Shown piece by piece: positions 50,225 to 59,071 of a stretch of DNA of 64,000 bases. A model generated the notes under the pieces. The model saw only the letters and a program-made list of their open reading frames with translations, did no database searches and was not told the DNA's origin. The translations under genes were made by a program, and so were the position numbers. Positions within the stretch are counted from its first letter, which is position 1. Every line of letters begins with the position of its first letter. The DNA comes from Antricoccus suffuscus (lineage in GTDB: Bacteria > Actinomycetota > Actinomycetes > Mycobacteriales > Antricoccaceae), in contig NZ_PVUE01000001.1 in assembly GCF_003003235.1 (NCBI RefSeq), positions 531,884 to 595,883 on the forward strand, written 5' to 3'.

Positions 50225-50449
50225 ATGGCAGTCGAAGTCAACCTTGGTAAAGGTCTCGACAAGGCATACGAAAACAAGCCTTTGAAGGACATCCTGGACG
50301 CACCCCCGTCGGCACTCGCCGGCCTGACCGAAAAGCATGACGCAGCACTCAACGACGCGCTCGGCGTGAAGACTATCCGTGACCTCGGTTCGAACAAGTA
50401 CTTCGCGCTCGCCGGCGTACTGGTCGCGCTCGAAGGAAAAGAAGGCTAA
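50225..50449 (+). CDS. Small conserved helical protein, function unknown
   Basis: A 74-residue acidic-basic helical protein. The central part, LKDILDAPPSALAGLTEKHDAALNDALGVKTIRDLGSNKYFALAGVLVAL, looks like a helix-hairpin-helix-type fold, as in small proteins annotated as hypothetical in many actinobacteria and cyanobacteria. No catalytic motif is visible. The start ATG has GAGAGGA 7 bases upstream, a strong site for such a short gene, and codon use is like its neighbours, so it is probably real. It is upstream of the rhodanese gene in the same direction with a 91-base gap. Its function is unknown. Confidence 0.75.
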   Translation: MAVEVNLGKGLDKAYENKPLKDILDAPPSALAGLTEKHDAALNDALGVKTIRDLGSNKYFALAGVLVALEGKEG

Positions 50450-50540
50450 TCGCCCGTCGCAGACTTGGGACCGGGCCGGCTCAATTCAAATGTGCCGACC
50501 CGGGCCCGGCGCGGATCTGGTAGGTGGCACCATCAATTCC

Positions 50541-50867
50541 ATGAGTGAGATACCCGAGACCACAGTTGACCAACTCCCCGCTGATGCCGTGATCCTCGAC
50601 GTACGTGAGGACGACGAATGGCAGGCCGGCCATATCGAGGGCGTCACGCACATCCCGATCGCCGAGGTGCCGCAGCGACTAGGTGATGTCCCCGAGGGCG
50701 ATCCGGTCTACGTGTTTTGCCGTGGTGGCGGCCGGTCGAGCCGGGTCACCGAGTGGCTCAACAACAACGGCTACGACGCGGTCAATGTCGACGGTGGCAT
50801 GAAGAGCTGGGAAGCGGCCGGCAAGCCGCTCGTCGCCGACGGCGACGCGGCACCGACGATCATCTAA
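50541..50867 (+). CDS. Single-domain rhodanese-like sulfurtransferase
   Basis: A 108-residue rhodanese. Elements in order: ADAVILDVREDDEWQAGHIEGVTHIPIAEV (residues 14-43), then VYVFCRGGGRSSRVTEWLNNNGYDAVNVDGGMKSWEAAGKPL, where CRGGGRS (Cys about residue 67) is the six-residue active-site loop and GGMKSW the family motif. Such proteins carry sulfur as a persulfide. ATG at 50541 is chosen; the frame is open further back without rhodanese similarity. It converges on the exporter 3 permease with a 46-base gap and no clear terminator. Confidence 0.9.
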   Translation: MSEIPETTVDQLPADAVILDVREDDEWQAGHIEGVTHIPIAEVPQRLGDVPEGDPVYVFCRGGGRSSRVTEWLNNNGYDAVNVDGGMKSWEAAGKPLVADGDAAPTII

Positions 50868-50913
50868 CCCCTAGCTTCCGCGAAGCGCAGGGCCCGACCG
50901 GCCGGAGCGCGTG

Positions 50914-51750
50914 CTACTTGCGGTTGTAGAGCCGCATCGTCAGGGGACCGAAGACGATGACGAACCCGGCACACCAAGCCAAAGTCAGCCCGAGCTGACC
51001 GTAGTCGAGTCCGCCCTGCATCAGTCCGCGGCATGTCGTGACGAGATTGCTGATGGGGTTGACCTCGACAAACGCCTGCAGCCAGCCCGGCATGGTCGTC
51101 GGGTCGACGAAGATGTTGGACGCGAATGTCAGCGGGAACAACACCATCATCGACACACCCATGACCGCCGTCTCGGTGCGCATGATGAGCGCGAGCATCG
51201 TCCACGCCCATGACATGCTGAACGAAAACAGCAGCAACAACGCGACCGCGGCAACGACGCCGAGTACGCCGCCATCCGGCCGGAAGCCGATGATCAGCCC
51301 GAGAACCAGGACGATGACCGACGCGATCGTGTAGCGAAAGAGGTCGCCCAGCAGCGCGCCGACCAAGTGCGACGGTCGCCAGATCGGCAGCGACCGGAAT
51401 CGGTCAAATACACCTTTCTCGGCATCTTTGTTGAGGGTCAGACCGGTGTACATGGTGATCATGACGACGGTCTGTACGAGGATGCCGGGCAGCAGGAACT
51501 GGATGTAGGCCTCGGTCGAGCCGGCCAGTGCACCGCCGAACAGGTAGGTAAACATCAGCGTGAACATGATGGGGAACATGGTCACGTCGAAGAGCTGTTC
51601 GGGGATGTGCTTGATCTTCAACAGCGCGCGCCAGCCGAACACCAGCGAGGTCGTCAGTGGCGATGGCCTCTTGAGCTCCTTGGCCGAACCGCGAAGGACG
51701 TCGGCGACCGCCTCGACAGACAGTTCGCTCTCCCGCGTCTGGGTGCTCAT
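50914..51750 (-). CDS. DrrB-type ABC-2 exporter permease (exporter 3)
   Basis: A 278-residue membrane protein with six segments, among them [62 protein letters not shown] and [23 protein letters not shown]. The [17 protein letters not shown] motif near the C-terminus is the ABC2_membrane signature. [22 protein letters not shown] precedes helix 1. ATG at 51750 is chosen; the upstream open frame lies inside the ATPase gene. Of the three exporter permeases in the window it most resembles the one at 12217 ([14 protein letters not shown] against KGVFDRFKSLPIAR), so these two may be paralogues. Confidence 0.9.
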   Translation of the reverse strand: MSTQTRESELSVEAVADVLRGSAKELKRPSPLTTSLVFGWRALLKIKHIPEQLFDVTMFPIMFTLMFTYLFGGALAGSTEAYIQFLLPGILVQTVVMITMYTGLTLNKDAEKGVFDRFRSLPIWRPSHLVGALLGDLFRYTIASVIVLVLGLIIGFRPDGGVLGVVAAVALLLLFSFSMSWAWTMLALIMRTETAVMGVSMMVLFPLTFASNIFVDPTTMPGWLQAFVEVNPISNLVTTCRGLMQGGLDYGQLGLTLAWCAGFVIVFGPLTMRLYNRK

Positions 51751-52742
51751 CGCACGACCTCCGGTGTTTCGTTGTCTGCCTCGGACGGCTCGTCGTCCTC
51801 GGCGGGGTGCCCGGTCAGGGCCAAGAAAACTTCGTCGAGGCTCGGCTGGCCGAGGGCGAAGGTGGTGACGTCGATCCGCGCCCCGTGCAGCGCCGCGAGG
51901 CATCGCGAGACCCGGGCGGGATCGGAGATGCGGGCGGAAAGGGCGGCCGGATCGCTTTCGTAGGTGACATCTACGCCAAGCTCTACGCCGAGTATGCGGG
52001 CCGCGTCTTCGCGAACCGACGGGTCGGCCACCCGCACATGCAATGCTCCCGAACCGACCGACGCCTTCAGCTGACCGGTCGTGCCTTCGGCGATGACCTT
52101 GCCGTGGTCGATTACGGCGATGCGGTTAGCGAGCTGGTCGGCCTCGTCGAGGTATTGCGTCGTCAGCAGGACCGTCGTACCGCCGGAGACCAGTGCGCGG
52201 ATGATTTCCCAGACTTGGTTGCGACTTCGCGGATCGAGCCCGGTCGTTGGTTCGTCGAGGAAGATCAGCTCGGGTGTCACGATGATGCTGCCGGCGATGT
52301 CGAGCCGCCGCCGCATGCCTCCGGAGTATTTCTTGACCTGCCGTCCGGCGGCTTCAGTGAGATCGAAAGCGGTCAGCAGTTGTGCGGCGCGATCACGCGC
52401 AGCTGCACGGCCGTATCCGTAGAGCCGGGCGAGCAGTATCAGGTTTTCGGCGCCCGTCAGATCCTCGTCCAGGGAAGCGAACTGGCCGGTCAAGGCGACC
52501 TTGCCGCGGATCGTGTCGGCCTCTTTAACTACGTCGTGGCCGAGCACTATCGCCTGCCCGCCGTCGATGCGCAACAGCGTGGACAGCATGCGGATCGTGG
52601 TCGTCTTGCCCGCGCCATTAGGACCGAGTACGCCGTACACGCCGCCGGACTCGACTCTCAGATCGACGCCATCGACGGCGACATTGTCTCCGAATCGTTT
52701 GACGAGACCTGACGTCTCTATAGCCAAGGTGGATGATGTCAT
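51747..52742 (-). CDS. DrrA-type ABC exporter ATP-binding protein (exporter 3)
   Basis: A 331-residue ATPase. Walker A is [16 protein letters not shown], the signature is [15 protein letters not shown], Walker B is [16 protein letters not shown] and the H-loop region is [21 protein letters not shown]. The C-terminal DrrA accessory domain (about 230-310) is typical and the last about 20 residues are acidic ([16 protein letters not shown]). The ATPase is close in sequence to the one at 11150 (both have [12 protein letters not shown]). The stop overlaps the permease start (ATGA). The start ATG lies 138 bases from the divergent receiver gene. Confidence 0.9.
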   Translation of the reverse strand: MTSSTLAIETSGLVKRFGDNVAVDGVDLRVESGGVYGVLGPNGAGKTTTIRMLSTLLRIDGGQAIVLGHDVVKEADTIRGKVALTGQFASLDEDLTGAENLILLARLYGYGRAAARDRAAQLLTAFDLTEAAGRQVKKYSGGMRRRLDIAGSIIVTPELIFLDEPTTGLDPRSRNQVWEIIRALVSGGTTVLLTTQYLDEADQLANRIAVIDHGKVIAEGTTGQLKASVGSGALHVRVADPSVREDAARILGVELGVDVTYESDPAALSARISDPARVSRCLAALHGARIDVTTFALGQPSLDEVFLALTGHPAEDDEPSEADNETPEVVR

Positions 52743-52880
52743 CGGGTAAATACTCCGTTGCTCGGCAATGATCTCGGGTTTGTGACGTTACCCGCGCGTT
52801 AAGATCGGTTCTTCTCCATTCTTGCGCCGTTCGCCCCGAACCGTCGACGGAATTTTTGGTGACCAGTTAGCCTGGGCACT

Positions 52881-53273
52881 ATGGCTACGGATAATGGCAC
52901 CTTAAAAGCGCTGGTCATCGAGGACGATGACGATATTCGCCGGCTGCTGGAGGTGGTACTCGCCCAGGCGGGTCATGACGTCACATCGGCCGCGACCGGC
53001 ACCGACGGCATCGCGCAGGCTCGTGATTCGGAGCCGTCACTGATTACTCTCGACATCGGCCTGCCGGATATGGATGGCTACGCGGTCGCACGGCAGCTTC
53101 GGGAGTTCTACGCCGGGCATCTGGTCATGCTTAGCGCTCGGTCCGAGCCGTACGACGCCGCGCTCGGCTTAGAAGTCGGCGCGGACGCCTACATCACCAA
53201 GCCGTTTCGCCCGCGCGCACTACGCGAACGGCTCGCCGAGATCATGTCTCAGGACGCGCGTAGCTCGGACTAG
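52881..53273 (+). CDS. Receiver-only response regulator
   Basis: A 130-residue protein that is just a CheY-like receiver domain with a short tail. The acidic pocket is LVIEDDDDIRRLLEVVL (Asp15-18). The phospho-accepting Asp58 is in LITLDIGLPDMDGYAVARQLRE, with MLSARSEPY (Ser85) and ITKPFRPRAL (Lys107) completing the active site. There is no output domain, so it must act through a partner protein. It is convergent with the glycosyltransferase gene, with two bases between the stops, and the histidine kinase next to that is its natural phosphodonor. Single-domain receivers often act in phosphorelays or by binding enzymes directly. The ATG at 52881 fits the family start. Confidence 0.95.
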   Translation: MATDNGTLKALVIEDDDDIRRLLEVVLAQAGHDVTSAATGTDGIAQARDSEPSLITLDIGLPDMDGYAVARQLREFYAGHLVMLSARSEPYDAALGLEVGADAYITKPFRPRALRERLAEIMSQDARSSD

Positions 53274-53275
53274 GG

Positions 53276-55093
53276 CTAGGGCATGCCCTTGATCTCGTCG
53301 AGAAAATCCGAGCGGAGCAGTTGAACGGTCTCGGCGCCGATCTCCTCCAGCCGAGAAAGTTCGCGACGGCAGGCGTCGAATTCGTCCTCGACAATGAGGT
53401 TCCCGATCCGCGCCGCGGCGTACTCGAGACGCTCCGCGCCGATCATGGCCGACGAGACCTTGATGCTGCCGATCGCGTCGCGGCTGGCCTCGAAGTGCTC
53501 GGCGCCAACGGCTTCCCTGATGCGGGCGAGCCGCGTCGGCCACATGATCGCGAACCCGGACACAAACTCCAGCGCCAGGTCGTTGCGCTCGTCCAGTTCG
53601 CCGGCGAGCTCTTCGATCACGCTGCGGTTGACCAGGGCCAGCGAGTCGAGGCCTTCCAGCGCGGGTACGGCGAGCGGGGTGATGCCATCGGCGTTGCGTT
53701 TCGTCTTAGCCCATGCCGTTCGTCCGCTGAGCATCCGCGCAATCGCCCTGGGGTAGTAGAAGTAGGTGAAATAGGCGTAGAAGAGAGCGCCGATGCCGAT
53801 AAAGATGCTGGCGATGATCCCGAAGTCCTCGTCGGTGATCTTGCGATAGATCGGGCCCCATGCGGCGTACGGCAGGATAAGGAACAGCAGCATCGCGACG
53901 ATCGTCATCGTCAGAGTGCTGCCGGACAGGAAATTGAACTGATGCTCGCGGATTGCTAGCCAGGTCAACAACGGCACCATGAGCAGGTTGATCACCATGA
54001 TCAGCGGCAGCGCCATGAAGTAGTGGATCTCCAGCAGGCCGGCGAATCGCATCTTGCGGCTGCGGCGCAGCACCGGCAGCAGGCTCGCGCACTCCATGAT
54101 TCCCTGTGCCCAGCGGGTCCGTTGGGTCAGTAGCCGGCGCACGTAGGGCAGCGCCTCCTGCGAGACGTGCGCCTCGCGGACGTAGTGGTTCTTAGCGCCC
54201 ATGGCGAGGATGTGCAGGCCGAGCTCGTAGTCCTCGCACAGCTTCCGGCCCCAGGGATTGCCGTGCTTCTCGGTCAGCGCGTCGAGAATGTCCAGTCGGG
54301 TGAACTGCCCGTTGCCGCCCATGCCGACGCTGCCTGCTTCGACGCGCAGCACCTGCATCGCGGAGTTGGTAGTCCGGAACTCGACATCCTGCATCCGCAC
54401 GAGGTAACGACCGACCAGGTTGGCCCATCGGCCGCGCCCCGGCATTGGCCGCCGGTCATTTCGGTTTTTCATCCAGACTTCGAGCTGCGCGGCGCCGACG
54501 CCCGGGTCGCCGAACGACTCCGGCCCGGCCATGTACTCCAGCGCGTTGTCAGACAGGTAGCCATCGGCGTCGAGTACGCCGACGATGACCCGGCTGCGGT
54601 CCGTTTCGTGCCCGACGTACTCACCGACGATCCGGTACGCGCTGTTGAGTGCCTCGCCCTTGCCGATCCTGGCATTGGGCGCGACCCGTGAGATGAGGTG
54701 CACGCGTACGTCGAAGTCCATGAGACCACGCACGATCGCGGCAGTCTGGTCCTCGCTGGCATCATCGATGACCCAGACGTGTGCATGGGGAAACGACGTA
54801 CGGGCGGCCGAGACAGTCGCGGCGATGACGCTCTCTTCATCGCGACAGGGGATCATCAGATGCCACTCGAAGTCGAGCGGATCGCCGGTCGAGTTTCCCT
54901 GGCGGCGTAGGTACGCCATGAGCAGCATCGAGATGTAGGTGAGCGCGCAGGCCGCCGTAAACGTGACGAGCAGCAGGCCGGCGTCACGCCACCGGTTTTC
55001 GCCCAACTGGCCGAACACGCCGGTCTCGCAGAAGAGCAGGAAAGCCGCGACGCCGTACACGACGCCAACTAAAACGAGGACGAGGTTCTTCAT
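53276..55093 (-). CDS. Processive family 2 glycosyltransferase with C-terminal Hpt-like domain
   Basis: A 605-residue membrane protein. Membrane segments occur at about 2-22 and 40-62 and, after the catalytic domain, at about 357-383, 393-413 and 425-447. Catalytic motifs between them are VIDDASEDQ (109-116), LDADGYLSD (174-182), CEDYELGLHI (286-295) and QRTRWAQG (324-331), the D, DxD, ED, QxxRW set of BcsA/NodC-like polysaccharide synthases. Residues about 485-600 form a helical domain resembling a histidine phosphotransfer (Hpt) module: ALEFVSGFAIMWPTRLARIREAV, then AIGSIKVSSAMIGAERLEYAA. The phospho-His position is Gly542. ATG at 55093 is chosen since the upstream frame covers the kinase gene's end. 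The histidine kinase is 40 bases upstream. Confidence 0.83.
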   Translation of the reverse strand: MKNLVLVLVGVVYGVAAFLLFCETGVFGQLGENRWRDAGLLLVTFTAACALTYISMLLMAYLRRQGNSTGDPLDFEWHLMIPCRDEESVIAATVSAARTSFPHAHVWVIDDASEDQTAAIVRGLMDFDVRVHLISRVAPNARIGKGEALNSAYRIVGEYVGHETDRSRVIVGVLDADGYLSDNALEYMAGPESFGDPGVGAAQLEVWMKNRNDRRPMPGRGRWANLVGRYLVRMQDVEFRTTNSAMQVLRVEAGSVGMGGNGQFTRLDILDALTEKHGNPWGRKLCEDYELGLHILAMGAKNHYVREAHVSQEALPYVRRLLTQRTRWAQGIMECASLLPVLRRSRKMRFAGLLEIHYFMALPLIMVINLLMVPLLTWLAIREHQFNFLSGSTLTMTIVAMLLFLILPYAAWGPIYRKITDEDFGIIASIFIGIGALFYAYFTYFYYPRAIARMLSGRTAWAKTKRNADGITPLAVPALEGLDSLALVNRSVIEELAGELDERNDLALEFVSGFAIMWPTRLARIREAVGAEHFEASRDAIGSIKVSSAMIGAERLEYAAARIGNLIVEDEFDACRRELSRLEEIGAETVQLLRSDFLDEIKGMP

Positions 55094-55133
55094 TAATGCC
55101 CTGAGGTACGGCGTCGGTGTGACGCGATTCGGA

Positions 55134-56798
55134 TTAGTCGCCGCATGGCAGACCGATGGTAAAGGTGGTCCCAATCCCGGGTGTCGACTCGACCGAGAGG
55201 ACGCCGCCATGCGCCTCGACGATGCGCCTCGAGATCGTTAGTCCGAGGCCTACCCCCGGGAGCGTGCTGTTGATAGCGGCTTTGGTACGGAAATACGGTG
55301 TAAAGAGTTTGGCCAAGTCGGCCTGTGACAGTCCGACGCCGGTGTCTTGCACTTCGACGTTCGCGGTGCCTGCCGCGGCGTCGGCGAAGGTCCGGACCGT
55401 GACCTTGCCGCCCTCGGGGGTGTACTTGATCGCGTTAGACACGAGGTTGTCCAGCACCTGAGCGATCCGGGCCGGGTCTACGGCGCTCTTCGGCAAGTCG
55501 ACTGTTTCTGCTTGGAGTGCAATGTGACGGGCATCGGCACGCACTCGCGCGGATTCGACAGTTGCCCGTGCGAGAGCCGAGATGTCGGTGGGCACCTTCT
55601 TAAGCTGGATACTTCCGTTGATCACCTGCGCCGATGTCAGGAGGTCTTCGATGATCCGGAGCACCTGCTCGGCATTGCGGTTGATCACCTCGAGATAGCT
55701 GTTCGTCTCGTCCGATCTCGGTTCCGGATTGTCTCGTACAAGGTCGAGGTAGCCCACGATCGAGGTGATCGGCGTACGCAGCTCGTGCGATACCGCCGAT
55801 ACGAAGGCCTCTCGGTTGCGCGCGAGCTCCGACATGTCGGTGATGTCATTGAAGACGATGACGGCGCCCTCGCGCTCTCCACTGGCGTCGACCATCGGTT
55901 GCGCGGCCGCCGAGACGACCCTCTGGTCACTGCCGGGCTTACCGACATTCATCGTCAGCCCACTGAAGGTCTCGCCTTGAATCGCGCGATAGACCGCGCG
56001 CGCCGTGGGAACGAGTGGAGTGATGCCGTCGCGGTGGTAGATGTGGTGACCGGACTCCGTCCGGTCCGGATTGTCCGGCGGGGAGGCGAGCGCATGGATC
56101 GGCTCTTGTGCTCGGTTCTGGATGACATCGTTGCCGTCCGCGTCGACGACGACGATCCCGACACCGACGCTGTTAATGACGTTGTCCAGTAGCCGCGCGT
56201 TGCGCTCGGTCTCAGCAAGTGAGAAATGCAGGTCATGTGCCTGGTCGGTGAGCTCGCGCCGCTGAGCCAGGTATTTGGCGCGGGCCAGCACGAGCATCGC
56301 CGTGACGAGCATGATCACCAATGGCAGCAAAAGTTGACGAATGACGATGAACGGGTCTACCGACTCGGTCATCCGCAGCAGCGACGGTATGGTCGCCGCG
56401 AGCACGGTGAACGCCGTCGCGAGAATGACGCCCCGCGACTCGAATAACAGCGCCAGCCACACGGCCGGGAAGAAGCACAACAGCGAGAGAGTCGTCGTCT
56501 GGTTCGCGCCCGCATCGCGACACAGGCCGATGGCGATGAAGTCCAGTGTCGGGACGATGGCGACGTACCGAAGCGGCAACTCCTTCCACGGTGCCAAGAA
56601 GGCCGCGCCCGTCGCCACCGCGAAAATCCCAACCCCCACGAGGAACTGCGTACCGAGGAACAGGTCGGTGCGAAACAGCCCGAGAGTGATCAGCACCAGC
56701 GCGAGCGGGATCAGGAAGATGGTCTGGTGCACGTCGGCGCGACGCGGCTGTTCGATATACGTCACTTGCGTATATCGATTTAATAGTGACCCGAGCAC
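55134..56798 (-). CDS. Membrane PAS-domain sensor histidine kinase
   Basis: A 554-residue sensor kinase. Residues about 25-172 hold five or six hydrophobic segments (for example IFLIPLALVLITLGLF, VILATAFTVLAATIPSLL, LLLPLVIMLVTAMLVLARA). A PAS-like domain follows at about 203-320 (VINSVGVGIVVVDADGNDVIQNRA). The HisKA box is AVSHELRTPITSIVGY, His338. The ATPase boxes are NLVSNAIKYT (451-460), DTGVGL (485) and GVGLGLTISRRIVEAHGG (515-532). The longest start, GTG at 56798, is given, but a perfect palindrome (56752-56778) lies inside this stretch, so GTG at 56732 (giving 532 residues) may be the real start. It is followed by the glycosyltransferase in the same direction. Its partner is probably the receiver at 52881. 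Confidence 0.88.
   Translation of the reverse strand: MLGSLLNRYTQVTYIEQPRRADVHQTIFLIPLALVLITLGLFRTDLFLGTQFLVGVGIFAVATGAAFLAPWKELPLRYVAIVPTLDFIAIGLCRDAGANQTTTLSLLCFFPAVWLALLFESRGVILATAFTVLAATIPSLLRMTESVDPFIVIRQLLLPLVIMLVTAMLVLARAKYLAQRRELTDQAHDLHFSLAETERNARLLDNVINSVGVGIVVVDADGNDVIQNRAQEPIHALASPPDNPDRTESGHHIYHRDGITPLVPTARAVYRAIQGETFSGLTMNVGKPGSDQRVVSAAAQPMVDASGEREGAVIVFNDITDMSELARNREAFVSAVSHELRTPITSIVGYLDLVRDNPEPRSDETNSYLEVINRNAEQVLRIIEDLLTSAQVINGSIQLKKVPTDISALARATVESARVRADARHIALQAETVDLPKSAVDPARIAQVLDNLVSNAIKYTPEGGKVTVRTFADAAAGTANVEVQDTGVGLSQADLAKLFTPYFRTKAAINSTLPGVGLGLTISRRIVEAHGGVLSVESTPGIGTTFTIGLPCGD
56752..56778. promoter_or_regulatory. Palindrome at the histidine kinase gene start
   Basis: Perfect 10-base arms TCGATATACG and CGTATATCGA with a 7-base spacer. 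On the - strand it includes TATATC, a possible -10 box, and TTAAAT lies 18 bases before that. If it is an operator, the kinase starts at GTG 56732. Confidence 0.5.
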
Positions 56799-56905
56799 AG
56801 CACTAGGCTACGTGACGGCGTACCTCAAATTGCCAGTACAGCGCGATATTTGATCCGTGTCCAGAGACCGGTTGGGGCAGCCAGTCACGGGCGGCGCGGC
56901 GTGGG

Positions 56906-58537
56906 TTACTCGACGCCGGGCAGCTTGTAGTCCGCGAACCGGGTCCGCAGGTCCTTCTTCGAGAACTTGCCGACGCTGGTCTTCGGGACCTCGTCGATGA
57001 ATTCGACGGCGTCGGGCATCCACCACTTGGCGATCTTCGGCCGCAAGAAGTCGAGCAGTTCCTCGGCCGTGGCGCTCTTGCCCTCGGCCAGTACGACGCA
57101 CGCCAGCGGTCGTTCATCCCATTTCGGGTGGGGGATCCCGACGATCGCGGCTTCGCGTACGGCGGGATGACCCATGAGCAGGTTTTCGATGTCCACCGAC
57201 GAAATCCACTCACCACCGGACTTCACCAGATCCTTGGTGCGGTCGACGATCTTGATTGACCCGAACGGGTCGATCGCCGCAACGTCGCCGGTCGACATCC
57301 AGCCATCCGAGGTGACAAGGGTGACGCCGGCATCTGGCCTGTAGTACTCGCGCGCGGCCCATGGCCCACGGACCTGCAGGTCGCCGGTCGTCGTGTCGTC
57401 CCAGGGAAGTGGATTGATCGTGTCCGGTTCGACGATGCGGAATTCCATGCCGGGGAACGGCGTACCGGCGCGGGCCCGCAGCGGAAGCAGCTCATCCTCG
57501 GACTTGCCTTGGTCGCGTGGATCGATGATCGCGCCGGTGGCCACCGGGTTGGTCTCGGTCATGCCCCAGGCCTGCCAGACGAGGACGCCGACGGGACGCC
57601 ACGCCTCGATCAACGCGGCCGGTACGGCGGATCCACCGCACAGGATGCGGTCGAGATGCGAGAAGTCGAACTGGTCGAACAACGGCACGATGCCTTGCCA
57701 GATGGTGGGTACGCCGCCGGCAAGAGTGACTTTCTCGTCTTCGATCAGCCGCGCGACGCCCGCTGGGGTCATGTCCGAGGCCGGGAAGACGATGTTGGCG
57801 CCGACCATCGGCGCCGAGTGGCAGAAACCCCACGCATTGGCGTGAAACATCGGCACGATCGGCATGACCGTGTCGGTCGGCTTTACGTCGGTGCCCGCGG
57901 TCGAGGTCGACGCCGAGGCGTGCAGCCACATCGAGCGGTGGCTGTAGACGACCCCCTTGGGGTTGCCCGTGGTGCCCGAGGTGTAGCAGATCGAGGCTGC
58001 CTGATTCTCGTCCTTGATGTCGAAGTCGGCGCGCGGCTGGTCCGCAATGAGTTCCTCGTAGTCGATAAACCGCTCGTCGTCAGGGACTTCCGGACCGTCG
58101 GCGCCCTCGGGGACGTCGTCGATTACGACGTACTTCTGGACCGTAGTGAACGTGTCGATCAGCGGCAGCAGGACCGGCAGCAGGGACCGGTCGACAAAGA
58201 CGACCTCGTCCTCGGCGTGGTTGGTGATATAGGTGAGCTGCTGAGGGAACAACCGGATGTTGAGGGTGTGCAGGACGCGGCCGGTGCACGGGATGGCGTA
58301 GTAGAGCTCGAGGTGCTGCACATGGTTCCAGCAGAACGATCCGACGCGACCGTCCGCGGACACCCCGAGGGTGTCAAGCGCCGAACCGAGCCGGCGGGTG
58401 CGGTCGGCGAACTCGGCATACGTAAACCGGCTCGGCTTCGGCCCACCCGTGATGATCAAGTGATCGGGGTAGAGCTGCTCCATCCGATGGAAGATGTTGA
58501 CCAGCGTAAGCGGGTAGTCCTGCATCAGTCCTTGCAT
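56906..58537 (-). CDS. Long-chain fatty-acyl-CoA synthetase
   Basis: A 543-residue adenylate-forming enzyme that activates fatty acids with ATP and CoA. The ATP motif is ICYTSGTTGNPKGVVYSHRS (about 186-205). The other boxes are PMFHANAWGFCHSAPMVGANIV, LVWQAWGMTETNPVA, GWMSTGDVAAIDPFGSIKIVDRTKDLVKSGGEWIS and the catalytic-Lys region PKTSVGKFSKKDLR. The order and the LYYAIPCTGRVLHTLNIRLF stretch fit the medium/long-chain acyl-CoA synthetase group (AlkK/FadD3-like). ATG at 58537 is chosen; a second Met four residues in is also possible. It lies apart from the other acyl-CoA genes, and the DUF3054 gene is 47 bases upstream in the same direction. Confidence 0.92.
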   Translation of the reverse strand: MQGLMQDYPLTLVNIFHRMEQLYPDHLIITGGPKPSRFTYAEFADRTRRLGSALDTLGVSADGRVGSFCWNHVQHLELYYAIPCTGRVLHTLNIRLFPQQLTYITNHAEDEVVFVDRSLLPVLLPLIDTFTTVQKYVVIDDVPEGADGPEVPDDERFIDYEELIADQPRADFDIKDENQAASICYTSGTTGNPKGVVYSHRSMWLHASASTSTAGTDVKPTDTVMPIVPMFHANAWGFCHSAPMVGANIVFPASDMTPAGVARLIEDEKVTLAGGVPTIWQGIVPLFDQFDFSHLDRILCGGSAVPAALIEAWRPVGVLVWQAWGMTETNPVATGAIIDPRDQGKSEDELLPLRARAGTPFPGMEFRIVEPDTINPLPWDDTTTGDLQVRGPWAAREYYRPDAGVTLVTSDGWMSTGDVAAIDPFGSIKIVDRTKDLVKSGGEWISSVDIENLLMGHPAVREAAIVGIPHPKWDERPLACVVLAEGKSATAEELLDFLRPKIAKWWMPDAVEFIDEVPKTSVGKFSKKDLRTRFADYKLPGVE

Positions 58538-58584
58538 GTAATCACCTGTTCGACGTAGCCGGTATGCGCCGTCGCCCCGGGTGC

Positions 58585-58965
58585 TTATGCAGAGGACGGT
58601 CGCGACGATGTGCGTTTAGTAATGATAAGCCGCGCGACAAATCGCCAGCCCAGCAGGAATACGGCCAACGTCACGGTCGCGACAATGATGAATGCGGTCG
58701 CCGTACCTTGCCCGACTGCGTGCCGCAAAAGCATGCCGGCGATGACCGTGACTGCCCACACTGGAATTCCTTCCACGACAGTGCGCGGCGCGCCACGCTT
58801 CCAGGAGTGCGCGACGATCCAGCCGAGTACGACACCCGCCAGGAACGGCCAGGCAGTCTCCGCGACCCCGGCCAGCGACAGTCCTTCGGCGTGGCTGATC
58901 CGACCGATCGTGGCAAACACCGCGACGAGGATGACGTCGACCAAGAAAACGACAACAGCAGGCAT
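58585..58965 (-). CDS. DUF3054 family membrane protein
   Basis: A 126-residue protein with four predicted membrane segments: VVVFLVDVILVAVFATIGRIS, WPFLAGVVLGWIVAHSW, IPVWAVTVIAGMLLRHAVG and TAFIIVATVTLAVFLLGWRFVARLI. The FATIGRISHAEG motif and the GW...W...LLRHAVGQGTATAFIIVA pattern are those of DUF3054, an actinobacterial and haloarchaeal family of unknown function. ATG at 58965 gives the usual start. It is likely co-transcribed with the acyl-CoA synthetase gene 47 bases downstream, though no functional link is known. Confidence 0.87.
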   Translation of the reverse strand: MPAVVVFLVDVILVAVFATIGRISHAEGLSLAGVAETAWPFLAGVVLGWIVAHSWKRGAPRTVVEGIPVWAVTVIAGMLLRHAVGQGTATAFIIVATVTLAVFLLGWRFVARLIITKRTSSRPSSA

Positions 58966-59071
58966 GCGGCAAGATTATGTCCTACGCCGACGCGGGCGGC
59001 GGACGACGTACTCTCGCTGATGCACCAACAGCCCCGCGCGACGCCGTACCACGCTTGATAAAGGATCCGAT

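Noticed and set aside
51807..52712. 301-codon open frame on the + strand
   Set aside because: Antisense to the exporter 3 ATPase; no domain or ribosome-binding site.
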